Shown in pieces: positions 1-15,831 of a stretch of 64,000 nucleotides of DNA. The stretch comes from Ganoderma boninense. Lineage: Eukaryota > Basidiomycota > Agaricomycetes > Polyporales > Polyporaceae. The first letter of the stretch is position 1. The number at the start of each line of letters is the position of its first letter. The notes under the pieces are model-generated. The model did not search any database. It was not told the origin of the DNA and was given only the letters and a program-made list of their open reading frames with translations. The stretch spans positions 2,170,001 to 2,234,000 of the forward strand of contig CM035306.1 of the NCBI GenBank assembly GCA_002900995.3, written 5' to 3'. The position numbers were made by a program, and so were the translations under genes.

Positions 1-522
1 GAAGGCGTGGCGCGGCGGAGAGGATGGGGAGGGCTGGTGTGTGTGGGAAGGAAGAGAGCACGGGCTGGTCAGCGGCAAGCAGGAAAGCGAGCAAGCGGTA
101 CTACGGACTATCGACAGGTATTATGGTATCGAAGATGCTTGTGCGTGGATGCAGGTGGTATGTGGGTGCGTGCGTGTTGCAGCGGAAAGGACGAGAAGCA
201 TGTGCAAGAAGCAAAGGGGTCCAGTGCAGAGGGGCGCGAATGGCTATGTGCAAGCAGGCGCGAGAGGAGAGCGACCGCGGGTTACGACAACACGAGAACG
301 AAGGGACGAATGAAAGCAGAGCTCGATCGAGGGGCCGAATGTTCAACGAACCAAAGCGGGGATAGAAGCCGGACCACGACCGAGTGAAGAGACCGGAAGA
401 ACGAAGCGTGAAGAGGCTTTCCAGATCCACGCTGTGTGAGATGCATGCCCCGGGTGGGACACCGCGAGACGGCTGGCGGCCGAGGAGCACGAGGGAAACG
501 GCAGACTGGGCCCGCCCGCCCG
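1..522. other. No gene recognised (left edge)
   Basis: GC-rich, purine-biased sequence. Overlapping ORFs of about 100 codons occur in several frames, but none has low-complexity, domain or splice features that support a gene. It probably includes the 3' UTR of the arrestin gene that ends at 523. Confidence 0.5.
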
Positions 523-2765
523 CTACCTCGCCGTACGCTTGCGCGACAGCCCAAACAGCCCCAGCATGCCTGAGCTACTCCGACGTGACTGCACCTCGAT
601 CCGCGCCAGCTCCTCCTCCCACGCCCGCACCTCGTCCATCGGCGGCGGCTCCACCCGCAGCCCCAGGCTCGAAGCCTTTGCCTTCACCTTCTCCCGCCGT
701 TCCCGCACATCCTCCCGCCCGTCATCCTCGGCTTCTCGCTCGCGCTTCCCGTCATCCCGAAACGCGCGCGACTTTCCCCGGACCTTCTCCACCGCCATCA
801 GCATGCTCTCCCCGAGTCCGGACTCCTTGAACCGCTTGTTCGCTGAAGACGAGCTCGACGCCGAGTCCCGGCTGTGCGTATGCGATACCGGCTCTCCCTG
901 CTCGCGCCTCCCCAGCGTGAAAGGCGCACTAACAGAGAATGACATACTCGACTTGTCGCTCGGACCCGCCGACGTGTGTGGCCGCCGCGGCGTCTTCTTG
1001 CGCGCCTTGCGGTCACGCTCGTTCGGCGAATACATGGACTTGCGGTGGTCGCCCCCGCTCACGCTCGACTGCGCGGGAGTCTGCGGCGGGGACGGTAGTC
1101 CGTGGCTGTGGCTCTTCCCCGCCTCCGCGCTCGCACTGGTACCAGGAGCATCGTCCCCGCGTCTTCGCCAAGGGCTTTTGCTCTTGCTCCGGAGCGAGAG
1201 CTCCTTTTGCTCAGCCCACCTCTCCATGGCAACCCTTCGGTCGGCTTCGCTCGTCGGGACAACGGTGATCTCGCGAGGTTCGAGGTCAAGCGTTTCTGAT
1301 CCGCCAGGACCGGAGACGAGAAGTTTCGTGCGCACATAGAAACGGACGGTGGCGAAATCGCTTTGCATGGTTTCGCCCACGGCCCAGCGAGCGTTGCTCC
1401 GATTCTCGGGCCATTGCAGCGGGACAGACTTGACCCAGATGCCAGAAGAGTCGCAGGCGAACGAGGTGACGTCGGCTGTGGTCAATGTCAGGGTCAGCGT
1501 CTTAAGAACGTCGTCGCTGGTTGAAGGCACGGAAGAAACGGTGGGTGACGCGGATGCGGAAGATGGAGAAGGGGAGGGTGGTGGCAGTGATGGCGACGGT
1601 ATTCGAGGAATAGGGATAGGAGAAGAAGTTTCGCTAGAACTGTTGGTACTGCAAGGCGATAGGAGAGGGAAAGTGGACGAACTCGAGACAGTTGTGGCCA
1701 CGGAGTCGAACGTGGACTGGCTGGAACCCGGGGGAACGGCTCCATACGGCGACTGTGGATGGGATCGCGAACCGCGGCCAAAGCGAGAAGTTGTTGGGGT
1801 GGAAGCGTCTTCGTCAGAATTTGTCGAACAAGAGGGAGATGGGGAAGCAGGCGCGAATGTCGTGACTGGAGAAGCGGAAGCGGCTGCGGCGTGATTGATG
1901 CCTGCAGTAACCAGTGGAGTGGGGGCAGCAGGTGTGTTGTGAAGCTCTATTCGACGTTCTATTGAGACAGTTGCGCTTCGGACAGCGACGCCTGGGTCTA
2001 CAGGCTGGAGCAGAAGGGTTGTGTGTATGATATCAGAGGGCCCTACGGGACTTGCAGGTGCGTTGACATTATAGCGGACGGTCGGAGCACGGGGCTTGGA
2101 TGTTTGGTGGAGAAGCGCGTGTTGAGGCGGTGAGGGGTTTAATGATGGTGGAAGGTCATACCGTATGAGGGCGAGATCGAAATACCGGACGATACGGGAG
2201 CCGACGCTTGGAATGGGCACATGGTCAAGGACTTGGGGAGAGAACGAGATGACGGATGAGATGATTTAATGAGACCATTGTGGCAGATGGCAGATGGGGT
2301 GGAAGCGCGACATGCAGGATGGTGACTTACTCGCTTCCAAACGCCAAAAGACGCGGTAATCCTGGAAATTCGCGGTGCTGAAGCCCGGGGTACGTTTTGG
2401 AAGGGTGAGCTTGAAGGGAAACTCGAGTTCTCCTACTTCGGCATACTCTTTGTGTGGGGGCTTAACCCAGAGGACGTCTGTGTGGTCGACGACGAGCGTG
2501 GAGCGGACGGCGCGAGAACGGGTGAGGCGGGACTGGTAGCAGCGGACGGACACGGAGAGGGACTTTGCCAGTATTGGCTTGCCATCCTCGTCGAGTTTTG
2601 TGCGCACGACTAGAAGGAGTATGAGCACAGGAATGCGGGGGAAGCGGGGGAAGGGGGTCACGTACGGCCTTCGACGCGGACGGGGGTGAGACCAAGGTAG
2701 CCCTGGTGGGGGAAGAAGCGGGTGCCAGAGTTTCCCCTCGAGGTGGAGAGGACGAGGTGGACCAT
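523..2765 (-). CDS. Alpha-arrestin-like protein
   Basis: Three exons fit together in frame: 2765-2666, 2609-2331 and 2231-523 (introns of 56 and 99 bp with good GT/AG signals), giving about 695 aa. The first ~230 residues show the arrestin N-terminal beta-sandwich pattern: VEGLVRTKLDEDGKPI, VSVRCYQSR, LEFPFKLTLP and DYRVFWRLEA. Next come VGSRIVRYFDLALIRYD and an arrestin-C-like segment with repeated RRIELHN-type strands. The C-terminal half is Ser/Pro-rich and probably disordered. Fungal alpha-arrestins recruit HECT ubiquitin ligases to membrane transporters; I see no clear PPxY motif, so the ligase contact is unproven. An in-frame ATG at 2852 lies upstream. I chose 2765 because it places the VEG strand about 30 residues in, as in related proteins. 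Divergent from the transporter gene at 3010. Confidence 0.75.
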
Positions 2766-3009
2766 GGGGAGGGGGGAGGAGGGTTGGAGCGGGGCGGGGA
2801 CGATATAAGTAGGCGAACATTGGGTGATCGTACCAACAGCCCGTCCAGTCAAAGAACAGAATTCCGAGCATCCTTCTTCGTTTCCCCATTATTATTATTT
2901 TACTTAATTATTTCCCGATCGCCTTCCTTTCCGGGCGCCGTTCCATCCGACGCTTCTCGTCCACTCGCCCCGGGACACAGCCGCCCGCGCCTCTCTCCCA
3001 TCACCAACC

Positions 3010-5174
3010 ATGCCGTCCTCGCTCTACGTCCCCATCCTCATAGGGGGCATGCTCCTCACTGTGCGTCCCTCTCGCCCCCCGCCCGCCCCTCGCTGACCAT
3101 CCCCAGGGCTCCAGCAACTCCCTATGGAGCAAGTGGCAGGTGCGTCGTCCCCGCCCCGTCCCACACACCCACCCTCATCCTCCTCCGCACAGGACATGCA
3201 ATGTGTCGAGAACTGCGACGACCCTAGTCCTGCGAAGCGCATCCTCTACGAGCAGCCCGTCTGGCAGACCCTCCAGATGTTCCGTGCGTCGTCCTCTGCC
3301 CTCCGCCCGTCGCGTACACGTAGCTCACTCCGTCACTGTCCGCGCTAGTCGGAGAGATGCTCTGTATGTACATTCTCCTCCACTATCCTACCTCGTCCTC
3401 ACCGCCCCACCACGTGTCTTGCACCAGGCTTCCTTCCTGTCATATACTCCTGGCTACGCTCCAGGCGTCAATCTCAACCTTTGGCCCTCCCTGCCGATTC
3501 CGAGGAAGAGCCCGCCGACGGCGCCAAGACCGAGATTCCTCATGCCCGCCTCGAAGGCTGGAAGGTCTTGCTTTTGTGGTTCCCTGCCGCATGCGATCTC
3601 GCCGGCACCACGGTACGCGTGCCGGTTCTCCTTGTCCGCCCTATCTTCTCATGTCACTCACCCTCTGTTTTCTCGTCGGTCTACTTACCACTTCCGTCAC
3701 AATGCGCATATACAGTTGATGAATGTCGGTCTGCTTTACGCCCCAGTCTCGATCTATCAGATGACCCGTGGCGCTCTCGTCCTCTTCGTCGGTGTCCTTT
3801 CCGTCATCTTCCTCCGCAGGCGTCTCTGGCTCTACCAGTTAAGTTCCGTCCTTCTTCCCACCTATTCTCCTTCATCAAGCCGTTTGTATACCCTTCTGGA
3901 CCACGTTTTCGTACATAATGCTCATGCTTGTTCTTCAGATGGATGTCCCTTGTCACCGTAATGGCAGGTGTTTCCCTCGTCGGTCTTAGCGGGTCTATGA
4001 TCAAGGATTCTGTCAAAGAGCCCAATGTCAGCACTCTCGACGAGCTTCCCCAGTCGGAACCTGGAGAGGACCCTGAACTTACCAAGGTCCTTGTTGGTGC
4101 GTTCCGCTCATTTTGCGCAGTGGGTACTTGGGCATCACCTGATCGCGTTCTGTAGGCGTGTTCTTCATAGCGTTCGCCCAAATTTTGTGCGTGTTTCCTA
4201 TCTGTGCTTCATTTCTTCCGTTCATTGCCGTGTTCTCTGTGCCCATCCTCCGGTTCTACCGCACAATATCGCCCGTCTGCTGACGTATCATGACTCGCCG
4301 TGGTGCATGTCACCCTGGCTGTTCACAGCACGGCCACCCAGTTCGTTGTTGAAGGTATGTCTCGTGTCTTCCTTGTGCCGCTCATGACGGCCCTTCGCTC
4401 ACATGTTCCCATGCGGCGGAACTAGAGAAGATCATGGCTCGTTATACCGTGGCTCCGCTCGTCGCCGTCGGTCTTGAAGGCTTCTTTGGCGCGCTCAGCA
4501 TCGTGCTTGCAATGCCGATTCTCGCACGCTACGCGTCTATCTCACCATTCTTCGACCTCCCGCGCGGTTGGCATCAGATGATTGACACGCCGTCGGTGCT
4601 TTACTCCGGAATTGTCATCGCCTTCTCCATCTCGCTCTTCAACTTCTTCGGTCTCAGCCTCACCCGGCACGTCTCTGCCACTGTGCGGAGTTTGACGGAT
4701 ACGTGCAGGACGATCACCATCTGGATCGTTTCCCTCGGTCTCGGCTGGGAGGTCCTCGTGTGGCCTATCTCCCTTCTTCAAGTCACCGGCTTCGGGCTGC
4801 TCGTGTAAGTGCTTCCCATCTTCTTGACAGCCCTGCTCGCTCCGGGGTGCTCACGAGCGCTGGTTTCTTGGTTGCAGATACGGCACCGTGCGTATTGTCC
4901 TTTGACGTTTCACATTCATCCGCTAACTTCTGTTCCGTCGTCGCAGTTTATGTTTAACCACCTTGTAGCGCCTCCGAGCTTCTTGCGCCCGCCCACGGAG
5001 GCTAACGTTGCGCCCAACCTCGATCAAAGCGAGACGCAAACGCTCCTTGCCGATGAGGCGCTTGAGGATACCGCAGTGCTTCCCTCCGACCTGGGACGCA
5101 GCGGCTTCGACGTCGTGCCACCGCAGGAACACGAGACTCATGCCCACCATGCCCGTCGCCCCAGTCAGGGTTGA
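3010..5174 (+). CDS. SLC35F6-type transporter (DMT superfamily membrane protein)
   Basis: About nine exons with short introns. The start at 3010 gives a hydrophobic N-terminus (MPSSLYVPILIGGMLLTGSS). The conserved family core is then visible: WKVLLLWFPAACDLAGTT, LMNVGLLYAPVSIYQMTRGA, LFVGVLSVIFLRRRLWLYQW and SLVTVMAGVSLVGLSGSM. Further membrane segments follow in the long exon at 4429-4805 (for example WIVSLGLGWEVLVWPISLLQ), then FMFNHLVAPP and a polar tail. This matches the SLC35F6/Tango9 branch of the drug/metabolite transporter superfamily, with about 10 helices. Animal members are reported in lysosomal, mitochondrial or Golgi contexts, and the substrate is not established. Exon joins such as the one at 3106/3107 (LLT-GSSNS) and at 4183/4329 (QIF-TATQ) keep frame. 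Confidence 0.85.
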
Positions 5175-7326
5175 AGGCCAGACCAGGCTTTAGGGTTGAC
5201 CAGCCGACCGTCTCTCGGACAACTCCGTAATTTACTGTTAAGCATCGATAGATCATGGAGCCCCATGGCTGTAGATGTTGTACAGGTCAAGCTTGCATAA
5301 TTGCATTGAATCACGAGACTCTGCTCAGCTCTGGCACATTCCGGTTCACTGTACATTATAATCATGCCATGGTTAACAAGGCCGTCCGACAACACTGGCG
5401 AGGGCGCTATGCGGAATGCATCACATTGTCACGTTCATTCTCCTTGACCTTTGTTCACTTCAATGTGATGGTATGGCAAACAGTGGGCAGACTACAGAAT
5501 ATGGCGTCCGACAAAGTCTTGACTGTGGCAAGCCCCATAGCGCGGTTGGTGTTAATTCATTCAATAATTACGCACTTATCTTCCTGCTTGAGTATACCTA
5601 GTCTTATTGATTGGAAGGACGATGCCAAGCCAGCCATCAACGGGACCCCGCTAAGTAGTCAAATTCTCTCTTGGTGCGGTGAGCTCACTGATGATCGCTG
5701 CCCAAATCTCAACGATGCGCTGAGATCTGGGTTGATTACCGGCGTTACCGAGTCTCGACTGTGTGACCGACGACGCGAACAAAGCCCGCATTGTTGACCA
5801 CACGCTAACGGATTTGGACGACTTATCAGGACCTATCCCAGACATCACGTCAAGCCCTGCGTAAATTTGAGCGAGAGCCGTGGTCGTCCGCAGCAGAGCA
5901 GATGCGAGCAGTTTGACGCCTTCCCAAGGTTCGGAACCATGGTCGTCGTGTGCAGCCACGAACCCAAGCAACGCTGCATTGCTGCGACGTGACTACCGGT
6001 AAATAAATACTGCAAAGTGAGCGGACCGCCATCTAGTGCCGTCAGTCCGATTCAGCACCCTCCAATTGAAAGATAGATTATGGTGTCCCTTCTCTCAGCC
6101 TCAAACCTGCAGTCAGCGAAAAATGCACTTCACAGGGGACGGTGAGCGCTGAGGGTTTCGGCAAGACTGTACGACACTAGTACTTGTCTGTTAACATGGT
6201 GAAGATTGTTGCACTTGGATAAACACAAGGCGGCCTACCTCGGTGCGTTAGATTCCGAACACGCGAATTGGTAAGGTGGGCTGGCGACGTGCTATCAGGC
6301 TGACGGATCACCGGGACGGTATACTACATAAGTAGCACACGGAAGCCTAGCGACCAACCGACCCAAGAAATAGAGCCGTTGCGCGAACTTCTGGGTGTTC
6401 TGGACTTGCCGTTGGTGAATGGAAGCAGGCAGGATACGACAGCGCTGCAGATCCGTTCTGTTTCAACGTCAACTTTGGACTGCTCGCTTACGGTGGCGTA
6501 CGGTAAGTTTGAGCGGTAGTCGACGGCGCTAGTGAATGTCGCAGTCTCCTCGAGAGCTCGCCATGCTTGCGCGTCGAATCCGACGTTGTTGGAAGAAATC
6601 CACTACCTTACCAACACAGAAGTCCGAAGGCTCCTTAAGCAGCGACGCCGTGGTTTATCCGAGAACCCTTTCGTTCGCCATGGGAGTTCGCCGCCGAATT
6701 TTATCGCTCGCGAATCCTTGACTGACCGACCCTCGGCTGAGTCTCTTAGAAGGGACTCGGATCTCGAACCTTCTGCACACGGGATGCACCCTGGCGACCC
6801 CGCATGCCGGTGGACACCCGGTTCAGCGCTGCGATCGCGATAACTGAGAAGGCTTCGCATGTGTGCAAGGTTTCGGCATGGAGACGCACTACGGATTTCT
6901 TATGGACGCTCCAGCTTCGAAGCGTCCCCGAGAAGCGCCTTACCAGAATAAGCATTACTTCCCATGCGTCTGCAAAGCCTCAAGGCCTCAACGCGTAGCT
7001 CCATGTCATCGTCCGATTCCCATCGGAGAACACACCACTCAGGACATCCCCCGCGGCCCCGTAAACCTGGATGACAACTTGGTCGACATGGAAGCATGCG
7101 GCTGACCCACAAGTCATAAACGCCATCTCAACGCCACTGCCAACGATCAAAGTAGAATATGGTTCGCGGACATAACCTGGGGACTTACATTTTTGTCGAT
7201 GGCAGTACTCCTTTCCGACAACATCGGACAAGTCAGTGCTAGTGTGCGAAATGCTCCATCTAATAATGCAGACATTACAAGTCATTACAGGATCACTAAT
7301 GATATCAACAGCTCTACTGTTCCAAT
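5175..7326. other. 2.15 kb convergent intergenic gap, no recognised gene
   Basis: This lies between the 3' ends of two convergent genes, where only a few hundred bases would be expected. Overlapping ORFs of 60-180 codons occur on both strands but look like chance frames. I recognise no domain, terminal repeat or RNA gene. It may be a decayed gene or transposon. Confidence 0.4.
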
Positions 7327-10927
<3,601 letters not shown>

Positions 10928-12052
10928 GTCGCGAGGCCGTTAGCTCGGCTTGCAAGAGAGCAGCGAGCAGAGGAGAAAGGCCGAGCGAGAGATGAAGGCG
11001 AGTGGGCGCGTTCTGGAACTGGTGGAGCAGTACGGTCGGCTATGGGCCGCGTATAAATCCTGGACGCTCACGTACGGCTGACGTGGCGCATTCCCTGCCT
11101 CGCACACCGGATCCCCGAGGGTGGAAATCATCCCCGGTTCCAGGGTATTCCAGTTCTGCCCTCCTCCCCTCCATGAGAACTCTAGACACTCCCTATTGGC
11201 TTTTCCCACCGCAGCCCGACTAGATGCTGATTTTGGGACATTGGACACGCGAAAAGTTCGACGACTTACTCGTCCGTGGGTGTGGGTGTAGCCCCTCAGC
11301 GAGCCTCGTGCTCCAGAGGCGCCCATTCATTGCATGGCCACCAACAGTCCCTAGAGCCATGCTTTCCTCTCGGATGCCTCCACGCCTCCAGCATGGGAAC
11401 ACAGCTAACATTGAGCGCTGCCTGCATGTCTTCCTACAATGAATTCCCCACTTGCCTGCGCCAGGCAATGCGAACGTCGTGGAGGGCACCTTCTCACCCT
11501 CCGATAACAACCTGCGCTCTGAGCCTGGGCTTCGTGTACATCGGCCTCGCTTTGCTGACATACTTCTTCGTCTGCGCTACGCGCTTGGTTGCACACGCAA
11601 TGGCGATGTCCCGATGAAAACAAAATGATGCGCACAAACATCTACGCGACGTGGTATGAGGCGTGACTTGTGAGGGGAAAGCACTCCGCCTCCTTAACCT
11701 CTGGGTCACGGATGCTGAGCCCACAGCGTGACTGCTAGCCGATTTGGGAGGTCTCTGAAGGCCATCTGCTACGCGTATCACGATATCGAGAGATGTTGAG
11801 CCCACATTGCCCGATACGAGGACCTGAGGGTGATAGAGGGTGCACTGGAGAACGTAGAGGGAAGACCACAGTACTTGGAGGAGGGTGTCACAGCGGGGGT
11901 CGGTGTTAGCCGGGACGCCTTCGGCCGTGGACTTGAGTTGGTCAGAGACCGTCACCGCCTGTGACGACAGCTTGCGTCCCAGCGGTACCAGGCTTGTCAC
12001 CTTCCCCCTCGACGACCACAACTCTCCTCGTGTGCTCCCATTCTCTCTAGCC
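10928..12052. promoter_or_regulatory. Divergent promoter region between the Ca2+-ATPase and SIP5
   Basis: This holds the 5' flanks of two divergent genes. The 1.1 kb is longer than other divergent spacers here (150-600 bp). A TATAAA-like string lies at 11052. A plus-strand ORF ending at 11617 has a hydrophobic stretch (LGFVYIGLALLTYFFVC), but its context does not support a gene. CT-rich sequence at 11995-12050 probably forms the SIP5 leader. Confidence 0.4.
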
Positions 12053-14018
12053 ATGGGCAACAGTGCCTCTTCCGGCCGCGGTCACCACGAGGACACTGTC
12101 GATTTCGGGTATCTTGCCCCCCAGGGGATCTATACAGGGCCCCGCGACTGGAATCAGACTATCGTCAACCAGCTCATTGTCGAGCGCAAACTCGCCCCCT
12201 TCTATCGCCCACTGGAGGAGTACGACGAGTCCTGGGACGATGACCAGATTCTCGCTGCGCGAAAGGAGCCTCCCGAAGTGGACGGTGCCGAGCCCTCCCG
12301 TCCCGAGTCAGCTACCATCTCCCCTACCGCCAAAGGACATGCGAAGCGACCCAGTGCTGTCAAGGAGCCCACCCGCAATCCGGAGGCAGCGATATACCGT
12401 GGGGCGATGGAGTGCCCGATCTGTTTCTTGGTACGTCGTGATATTTGGTTACGGTGCGCTCCTCATCTTATGCGAGCACGCAGTATTATCCCGCCAACAT
12501 AAATCGTTCACGATGTTGCGACCAAGCTATTTGCACTGAATGCTTCGTCCAAATCAAGAGAGCGGATCCCACTACTACTCATCTAGTTTCAGAGCCTGCT
12601 GCTTGTCCGTACTGCGTCCAGGAGAACTTTGGTATTGTCTACACACCCCCTCCATGGCGTGCCGGAATGGGTAGTGAAGGCGCGGTGAGTACTCTGCACT
12701 TCTGTGTAGTAAAGAGGCTCACGATTTACTCAATGTTTGCTACACCAACTCCTCCAGACGCCACCCTTATGGCCAGACTCCCCGAAGCCAACGTCAGACG
12801 CCGCCGCCCATCCTTCGATGAAGCGCCGAAGGAAGAGTTTTGGGCACAACGACCCAGAGGTCGTCACTGTTGGTGAGCCTTCCAACCCTGCGAACGCCCC
12901 GCCATGCGTTCATGACCCTGGAAATGCGCAGATCACATCCACCCCGATTGGGAAGCCAAGCTGGCAGCAGTTCGCGCCGCCGTCCAGCGTCGCGCTAACA
13001 GGCGCATTATAATGCGCCAGGTTGGCGATCGACTTATCCCCGTCGGTGTCACTAGTGGTCGTGTGCATGCCCTCCCGACAATTGAAGATGGGGGTCCTGA
13101 GACGCCCGAGGGTAGTGGAGACCGGGGAAGTAGGCGGTCGAGGAGGAGACAGCAGAATCAAGAACTAAATCAGCTCCTTGGCACAATGGGCCTCGGGGGT
13201 CAAGACCTGGAGGAGGTAAGTTGGGATTAGCTAGGCGGTTTCGGTGCTCTCAGCTAATCTCACTCTTACAGCTCATGGTAATGGAAGCGATGCGGTTATC
13301 CTTACTGGAGCACGAGGCCCAGCAGCGCCGTCAACAAGAGGAAGAGGCTAAGAAGAAAAGAGAAGAGGCTGCTGCAGGGGATAGCAGCACCACCGAAGAA
13401 TCCGGCGAAGCGCCCTCCACTTCATCAGAATTCGCCGCCCCGTCTGCGCCAGTTTCTTTGAATGAATCCACTGGCCTCGCTGCTGACACCGGTTCAGCCC
13501 CTCGTTCTCGGACATCGACGACCAGCCAGGCTCCACCTTCTTCAAGTTCCGGTCACCTTTCTCCCACACCAGGACGCGTTAGTAGCGAGCAGTCTCCCGG
13601 CCGACAAAGTGGTAGATCTTCGCCATCCTCACCTTATGGCATCAGTGCTGCTATTCTCAGCGCTGCATCCACTGCTACGGCTGTCGCGAGCCCCAGCGAG
13701 CATGAGTCTTCTGAGCCAGCAGGAGATGTTCCTCCAAGGTCCGCCTCTACTATGGACGGTAACTCCGGTCCCCGGACGCCTTCTCCGGATTCAACGGATA
13801 ATGTCCCCACAATATCTGAACCTTCTGAATCCTCTGGGAACGGCCAAGCAATTATCCAGCCACCACAGCCTCCGTCCTTCGCGTCGTCAGCGTACCCTTC
13901 GTATGACGTTTTGCCATCATCGCCTGAGTCCTCGATTTCCGATAAACCATTGCTCGATGTGCCCGTACCCTCGACGCCAGCACCAGAGGGAGAGCCGAGT
14001 ACCCCAGCTGCAAGCTAG
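12053..14018 (+). CDS. SIP5: SIP5-like zinc-finger protein
   Basis: Five or so exons. Exon 1 (12053-12430) starts [10 protein letters not shown], an N-myristoylation consensus (Gly2, Ser6), which decides this start over upstream in-frame ATGs. The N-terminal part has [20 protein letters not shown]. Next is a split zinc-finger/RING-like module: ECPICFL before the intron and [20 protein letters not shown] after it, then [22 protein letters not shown] and the signature [10 protein letters not shown]. After LEE a helix [17 protein letters not shown] resembles a ubiquitin-interacting motif, followed by a Lys/Glu coiled-coil stretch and about 200 Ser/Pro/Thr-rich residues. Yeast Sip5 was found as a Snf1-kinase interactor and bridges it to Glc7-Reg1; the biochemical role of the zinc finger is not settled. 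Myristoylation would put it on membranes. Confidence 0.85.
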
Positions 14019-15831
14019 GTCGATCACACCTGGTCCCGACCGGTGCTTGTATGTATATTTCCATAGCTAGCACGTGAGTCCAGCTTTTACCTAGTTTCAC
14101 CGTCTACATCTGACCCAAAACATCGCGTTCAGTGGTGCAGCTCCTCTAGATCGTCGATATCTCCTCATCTTTCACAAGGACATGCCTCTTACTACAATGC
14201 TCTGGCCTCCCATCCCATCTCGCCGCTGTCTCACGGAGAGAGGCGCTACACCTCTGGGCGCAAGGACACTCACTACGTCGTCGCTAATGCACACAACCAC
14301 GTCCCACCCCAGTCGTCTAGTCCTAGTTTCCCATCTTCCTCCCGTGCGCTGTAATTCGTACCGTCTTCTCCCTCTCACGCCCCATTCACGTCGATGTATA
14401 GAATCAAGACCTCCCTCCATCTCGTCATGTTGTGTTAATGTGTATGTGTTGCGAATAATCGTTATCTACGCCGCCTCCCCGCCGACTATCCGACATCAAG
14501 CATCCACTCCCGCTTTAAAACCCTGGCGCACTACACTGGGTATCTTTACGGGGGTCATTGGATGTTCTGAGTAATGTTGTGGGACTGTCACGGACACGGA
14601 TAGTCACGACATGGTGCTCGCAACGCGTGACCGTGGCGTCGAAGCCTCCTATAGATCCTGGTTGAAGCTTGTCCACGAACATCTAAACCTAACTCATCTC
14701 ACCGACGCCCCGCTCAGTCTCCGCTCACCGAGCACTCGACGCCGATCGGTGGTCGTGCGCGTCCAGAAATCCGCCCCGCCGTGCGTCTCGTGCTTCTCGA
14801 AGCGAAACCAAGGATCTGACCCGCCTTCCGCTGTCATTTTTGCAGTCACCGTTTCCGCCCGCCTTCCCGCTCGGCGGCCTGCCAACTGCAGCTTCTAGGT
14901 GTTTCTCATCGACCTCGGGGACACGGAAGCTTTTGGAGTGCACCGGCCTCCGGAGAACGAGGGTTCCGGGGCACACAGCTTTCGGGTCGGAGGGGGTGTG
15001 ATGCAGCTCATCCCATATGAACTGCTATTGCCATCACGAACTATTTCGCTCGGGCATAGACACGCGCACGCTGCAACACTCAACGGGCAGGCTGTTCACG
15101 TTACGCAACGGCGATCATGACGCCGGGCTGGGAAGCGGATAATTTGTGTGAGTTATTCCACCTAGCTATGGGGCAAACGCCTCCACGAGGTTGCATGCGT
15201 ACAGGTTCACTCCATTCTCGAAGCTTTCTGAGGAGAAGGGTGAAGCCTCGTACATGCAGTCAAATAACCGTACACGACACGGCAGGGAACGTCCAGATGC
15301 CAAGGTCCCCAGATCACAAAATCAAAGAAGACGGCGAACGCCCTTCGTATAATTCGCGTCGCGAGCGGGGTTACGTGTCCTGGGACGAGCAACCCGAAGG
15401 TCCTGACCCTGCAAGGGTGCCAAACACCCCTCTCCCTCCATCAATGACAGCTGGCCACCCTCAGGCGATTGAGGCGTTCCGAGGCCGTGTTCGGCCAACG
15501 TGATGCGCGCCTGGATCCGCAATAGACTTTTGCGCCCGGACGCCCGCCCGAAGCGGTCGGGTCCCAGCGGCGGCAAGGAGCGACGGCGGATATATATTGG
15601 GGGTGCCTGCAACGCGGCGAACACCCATTCTCGACCCACTCGCCATCTGTCTGTCGACAAGCGCGTCGTGAATACCGACCTGTCTCTGGGGACTGTCCTT
15701 TCAATTTGTCCTCACTCCACACTCCTTCAACGTAACCACTCCACCCACGCTCCGACACCCGGAACCCCGATCCCGCACACATCGATCGTTTACACAACCC
15801 ACCCCAACCCGGCACCGAAAAGCAGAGCAAA
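14019..15831. other. Intergenic: SIP5 3' flank and DPBB gene 1 promoter, no gene seen
   Basis: Overlapping ORFs of 60-130 codons are present on both strands without recognisable domains or plausible splicing. The last ~240 bp carry a TATA-like string and a CT-rich leader for the gene at 15832. Confidence 0.4.
15590..15597 (+). promoter_or_regulatory. TATA-like element upstream of DPBB gene 1
   Basis: An A/T octamer (tatatatt) stands out in an otherwise very GC-rich stretch about 235 bp before the ATG at 15832. A pyrimidine-rich leader follows (about 15690-15830). Position and context suggest a core promoter with a long 5' UTR. Confidence 0.35.

Noticed and set aside
539..1339. Long plus-strand ORF opposite the arrestin gene
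   Set aside because: It is a shadow of the Ser/Pro-rich arrestin C-terminus on the other strand. The composition mirrors that codon use and there is no domain.
11276..11617. Plus-strand ORF with a hydrophobic C-terminus in the SERCA/SIP5 spacer
   Set aside because: One hydrophobic stretch is expected by chance. There is no leader, splice structure or recognisable homology, and a different frame over the same bases is equally open.
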